From Cadophora sp. MPI-SDFR-AT-0126 (Eukaryota > Ascomycota > Leotiomycetes > Helotiales > Ploettnerulaceae): DNA of 64,000 bases. This document shows positions 60,240 to 64,000 of the stretch, piece after piece (position 1 is the first letter of the stretch; every line of letters starts with the position of its first letter). The stretch lies in assembly GCA_020747065.1 (NCBI GenBank), contig JAGMVK010000006.1:2852001-2916000 (forward strand), read 5' to 3'. The notes beneath the pieces were generated by a model. That model did no database searches. It was not told the origin of the DNA and saw nothing but the letters and a program-made list of their open reading frames with translations. Position numbers and translations under genes: made by a program.

Positions 60240-60644
60240 TTAGCTGATTTAATAGCCTTTCCACTGTTTTTTATAAGGGTTCTATATTAGTAGGGTATAT
60301 CTGAAATACGTGAACAAATCTCCCTAATATAATCTTATCCTATTTTTCTAAAAGAGCCTATTTTATCTCTTCGTCGGAATAGAAGACTCTTCGATATAAT
60401 CGTTGTTTAATAATATTCTAAATACCTTTAATTAGATTTAAATCGGGTGATTAAGTAGGGTAAGTAAGAATCTCGATCTAATTAGTATTCTTAAGTACTT
60501 TTGCAAGGCTTTCTTTATATATACTATATAAGAGATCTCTATCTTCTTATAAATAGTATAATTTTCTGTCTCGGAGCCTTAATTTTAATACTTCCTTAAT
60601 ATAAATTAGTAATAACCTCTTAATATAGTACTTCTAGGTCATAT
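60240..60644 (-). mobile_element. RIP-degraded Tc1/mariner transposase C-terminus
   Basis: On the minus strand, with stops interspersed, EDRD at 60535-60546 (second catalytic Asp region, preceded by RDRKLYYL) is followed by SPDLN at 60436-60450 and then N-L-I-K in place of the NPIE motif; the Lys codon AAA is one G-to-A from the catalytic Glu codon GAA. The Asp-to-Glu spacing is about 36 residues, right for DD34-36E enzymes. KQRLYRRV continues the usual C-terminal pattern. Ends of the element are not recognised. The right side is cut by the 272-bp repeat. Confidence 0.7.
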
Positions 60645-60918
60645 TGTGGAGGGGAGGACCCCAATCCCTTACACGATAAGAGGGTAGTAAATGCAAGGTA
60701 TATAAGGTGTAAGGTTTAAGAAATAATAGATAGACGAAATCAAAAGATATTATATATCCAAAGAGTACGAATTGTCAATTAGAGAAAGAAGTGTAAATCC
60801 TATTAGAAGGAAAAGTGCTATTATTAATGATAAGATCTCTTAAAGAAGGTCTTAACTTAAGTATAATACGGAGTATATGAGTCAGGTAATAAAAGTTTTA
60901 CTGAGCTAATCCTTACCA
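60645..60918 (+). repeat. LTR-like repeat, copy 3 (least mutated)
   Basis: Starts TGTGGAGGGGAGGACCCC and ends CTTACCA. It keeps GC bases where copies 1 and 2 have A or T, so it is nearest to the ancestral sequence. CATAT lies immediately before it and again at 60917-60921, giving a 5-bp duplication if the repeat ends at 60916. A minus-strand polypurine run follows at once (plus-strand C7 at 60925-60931), so it could instead be the 3' LTR of a minus-strand element extending to the right. Confidence 0.8.
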
Positions 60919-63900
60919 TATGCGTCCCCCCCTTTAAAAACTCGCCCCTGAGTATTATAGTAAACGAATGTAGTAGAGCTAGGCTATTTCTAAAAGTATT
61001 AAATCTCTAGAGGTAAAAGTAGAGGTCTGCGGTGTAGAAGTGACGTTAAAGTTATATGAAGCTTGAACTATCGTTAGTCTTAGTAAAATCGTAAATAAAG
61101 GTTCACTTAGCTTACCTCCATAAGGTTGTCCCTTACTATAATACTTCTATCTTCTCCCTTAACCTTTGTAACTATAATACCTCTATTACCTCCTTCCTTC
61201 TCTCTACTTAATAAGCTTTATAACCCTTTTTGAAGCTATGTAGGAAGCTTCTTTGTTTTTCCTTACTACTATGCGTGTTCCCTTGGCGACGAAGACTAAG
61301 TTGCAGCTGCTTTTCTCCTTTAAGAGCTTACTTCTGAGAGTAAATAACCTTTAAGGAGGTTACAGGAGTAGTGCTACTCTCTCTTTAACTAAGGTGAATA
61401 TAGAGCTTCGTTACTCTTCTATTCTAATCTCTCTCCTTTTAATCTTATAACTTTAAGATTAAGCTTAAGATTAAGACTAATGATCTCTAGTACTTAACTT
61501 AAGCTGAGCGGCTCTAAGCTCTTTAACCTCTATTAACTACACCTCCCTCTTTTTATATAGCTCTTATACGCCTGAACCTCATACTGGAGCCTTAACTTAT
61601 AAGCTTTAGAACGCAGATCTTTAAGTTAGAGACGCTATTTTCTCTAATTAGGCTAAGTTAATCTCTTCACCTTTATTTCCCTTCTATTAATTACCTCGCG
61701 TATAGACTAGATCTCTATACTAACTTATGCTAATTTTCCATAGAGGTCTCTACTTCTTTAATAAGCTTAGTAATGTCAGAGCTTCTCTAAGTGAGGTTTC
61801 CTTTCTCTGCGTTATGTCTTTAGCTATACTATTACTTTCCTAGGCTTAGACCTTAACTACCTTACCTTATAACGATCTCTTACTCCGCTATAACGAATAT
61901 CTCTTAGAGAAGAGGCTCTTTAAGTCACTTAGTAAGTCTCTATCTTCCCTTCTTCCTGAAACGCGTTGATTCTAGCGATATCTTTGCAGGTTCTGCTGTA
62001 CGACCTTCGATTTAAAGCGCCTAAGTATATAGCTACTAACCTTACTTTATATGGCTAAGTTCCCTCTCTTAACTCCCTTGCTCTTTACTCCCTTACTAAG
62101 TTAATATTACTACTAACCTCCTAGTACTAGTAATTAGGACGTATTTAACTTAGCGACTCCCCTCTTACACCTAGTAATAGTCTCTTACCTCGCTATTACG
62201 AATATACGCTTTAGGCGTATATATACTTATGGGGTTAGAGGTCTAGGTAGCTGGTAGGAAGGCTAACGCGTTAGAGAAGGCGAGGACTATTAGATTCTTA
62301 CTAAGGTAATAGGGGTTACTGAGGCTATCCCTGCTATTAAGTGTCTTCTCTTAGTTCTAAGGCTTTCTTACTAGGACATAAGACTTATTAAGTCGCTAGA
62401 GGAGTTTACTGATATCTTGGAGAGTAAGGACTGTTACGAAGACTTAAGAGTGATAAGGGTCGCTCTTATTTCTGAATACTATTAAGGCTTCTCCTTAATT
62501 AACGTCTAGCTATAGCGATTTCCGTCTAATATAGAGGCTATCTACTATAGAGGGTGTCTACTAGAAGTAGGCCTGACTCTCCTATCTTCAGAGTATAAGT
62601 ATAGTATGCTAGAGGGTAATAGCTATTATAGGTTCATTCGCTTTTTAGTCTAGTAATAGTCTTAGGTATATCTGATAGCTCCTAGAAGACGTATAGGTCT
62701 ACTACTAACTCTATTATCTTAAGGGCTAGCTAGTTGGAGCTTTTAACTTAAGTTACTTACTTTAGTAGAGGTACTTTAAGTATATTACATAGGCTTACGG
62801 ATTCTGACTCTATTATACTATATCTGCACTCCTTACATTAATACTCTTACTAGTACTCAAGCTGCAGTAGACCTTGTGAGCTATATTCTTTCTATCTGCT
62901 CCTCTCTAAGAGAGTGAAGATAATATAGATAAGAGCCTAGACCTAGTAGGCGTAACTAAAGTTAGGCTAATCTAGAGATAAACTAATACTCCTTCCTCTA
63001 GTGAAGTTACTTCGTTAAAGGTTGTTAGCTAATAGTATATTTAGGCCTTTAACGCGTAGGGAACTTTAACCCTTAGGTAATTCTAAGGCGCAGAGATATT
63101 AGCTTCATAGGGATAAGCTAGAGAGCTTCTGCTTTTAATAAGACCTTAATTAGCGAGTATTATATCTCCTTAGAAGCTATAGTAATAACCTGACTAGTAA
63201 GAAACTACTGGAATAGTAGACGGCGCAGGCAGTCCTAGGTCTAAGGTAACTAGAATCTCTCTAGTTCTATATGCGCTTTACGAGGGAAAAGGTTCTATAG
63301 GGCTAGTAGAACTAAGGTTTTTATTACTTTCCGCTAGTAGATATTCTCCTTTAGGTTACTCTTAATAATAGATCGGAGATCTTTATTACTAGGTAAAGCT
63401 TCTCTATTATTAGTACTATTAGTATTAGTAATACTTACCTTAGGAGATATCTTTTACTTATAGTCTTAGGGAAATCCTTTATTTTTACTAGCTATTCTCC
63501 TAGGGGCTTCCGCAGATAGGGGATTTAGTAAGTTATCTCAGGGAAGCGGCGCTTAAACAGGGGGTACTTTATATCAACCTTTACGTGTAAGGGACAGACC
63601 TTTTACTGCTTACTTCTAGAGTATACGCTTAAAGCCGTTATAGTTAGTTATTAGGACGCATAAATCAGGCCTATCCTACCTTCCTATTTAACGAGTAGCT
63701 TATTATTAACTCCGCGGAAGGTACTAGCGATAATAGAGAGCTCCATAGTTCATGTTATACACTTAAGGGAGTTATCAGCGCTAACATAAGTAATATTTAG
63801 CCTTATATTAAATAGTTACTCCGTAGAGCTAGATTATACTCTAATATTTCAGGGGTGTTCAGGCTCTACTTCTTACTAGCCTTTCGTGTCTTAGTGGTTT

Positions 63901-64000
63901 ATATGCTCTCTAAGTACCTATAGGCAGTGCTATAGCGAATTAAAGCTACTCTAAATAGTACTAGTAGAGATAAGTACTAGTAGTACTAGTAGTTATTTTC
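60919..64000. mobile_element. RIP-affected repetitive sequence to the window end
   Basis: Three kilobases dense in TAG/CTA/TTA with no open frame over a usable length on either strand. Composition is milder than 45-51 kb. It may be the internal part of a minus-strand LTR element whose LTR is copy 3, or the rest of the nested transposons; no reverse transcriptase or integrase motif was recognised. The element, if one, runs off the window. Confidence 0.5.

Noticed and set aside
1..64000. tRNA or rRNA genes
   Set aside because: I looked for B-box-like GGTTCGANNCC and cloverleaf patterns and saw none that held up; a tRNAscan run would be decisive.

Overview
The window is genomic DNA of a filamentous ascomycete (Pezizomycotina). 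Protein genes carry short GT-AG introns of about 45-110 bases, and the gene families are fungal: HET domain, Zn2Cys6 regulators, PBI2-type inhibitor, NmrA, BMS1. Two long stretches are saturated with TA-rich, stop-filled sequence of the kind left by repeat-induced point mutation (RIP). I cannot place it to order or species from sequence alone.

Layout. 1-3.2 kb holds no supported gene but has a (GTT)12 run and an 18-bp minisatellite. 3.2-43.8 kb is a normal gene-rich arm: Dim1-type splicing factor, GST-like protein, a small basic protein, a divergent kinase-like protein, a secreted M14 carboxypeptidase, a STAND-type N-domain/ankyrin protein, a mitochondrial PDK-family kinase, a tiny four-exon proteinase inhibitor, BMS1, a medium-chain dehydrogenase, a four-helix membrane protein, an ABM-like protein, a Zn2Cys6 regulator, a SAP-repeat protein, a ZIP transporter, a HET-domain protein behind a small RIP island, an anion transporter, a seven-helix membrane protein, a secreted protein broken by an in-frame TAA, and an NmrA-like protein. 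Most exon joins below were worked out base by base and give uninterrupted reading frames of exact length.

44.4-51.7 kb is a RIP-degraded transposon nest. A Ty3/gypsy element (44449-51023, with its own LTR pair and a 5-bp target duplication) sits inside one copy of a second 272-bp LTR-like repeat, and another copy lies just downstream. 53.3-59.6 kb is a gene island between degraded transposons: a saponin-hydrolase-like secreted protein (one-base frameshift), a divergently placed fungal transcription factor (no DNA-binding domain left, in-frame TGA near the end) and an intact AtuA-like acyclic-terpene-utilisation protein. From 60.2 kb to the end is a second RIP zone, with a Tc1/mariner transposase remnant interrupted by a third copy of the 272-bp repeat.

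How the genes work together. The arm is mostly unlinked housekeeping and accessory genes. The one group with a shared theme is the island at 53-59.6 kb, whose families point to breakdown of plant triterpenoid glycosides or terpenes; two of its three genes look recently broken. Two genes (10.4-12.8 and 30.5-32.3 kb) belong to families used in fungal self/non-self recognition.
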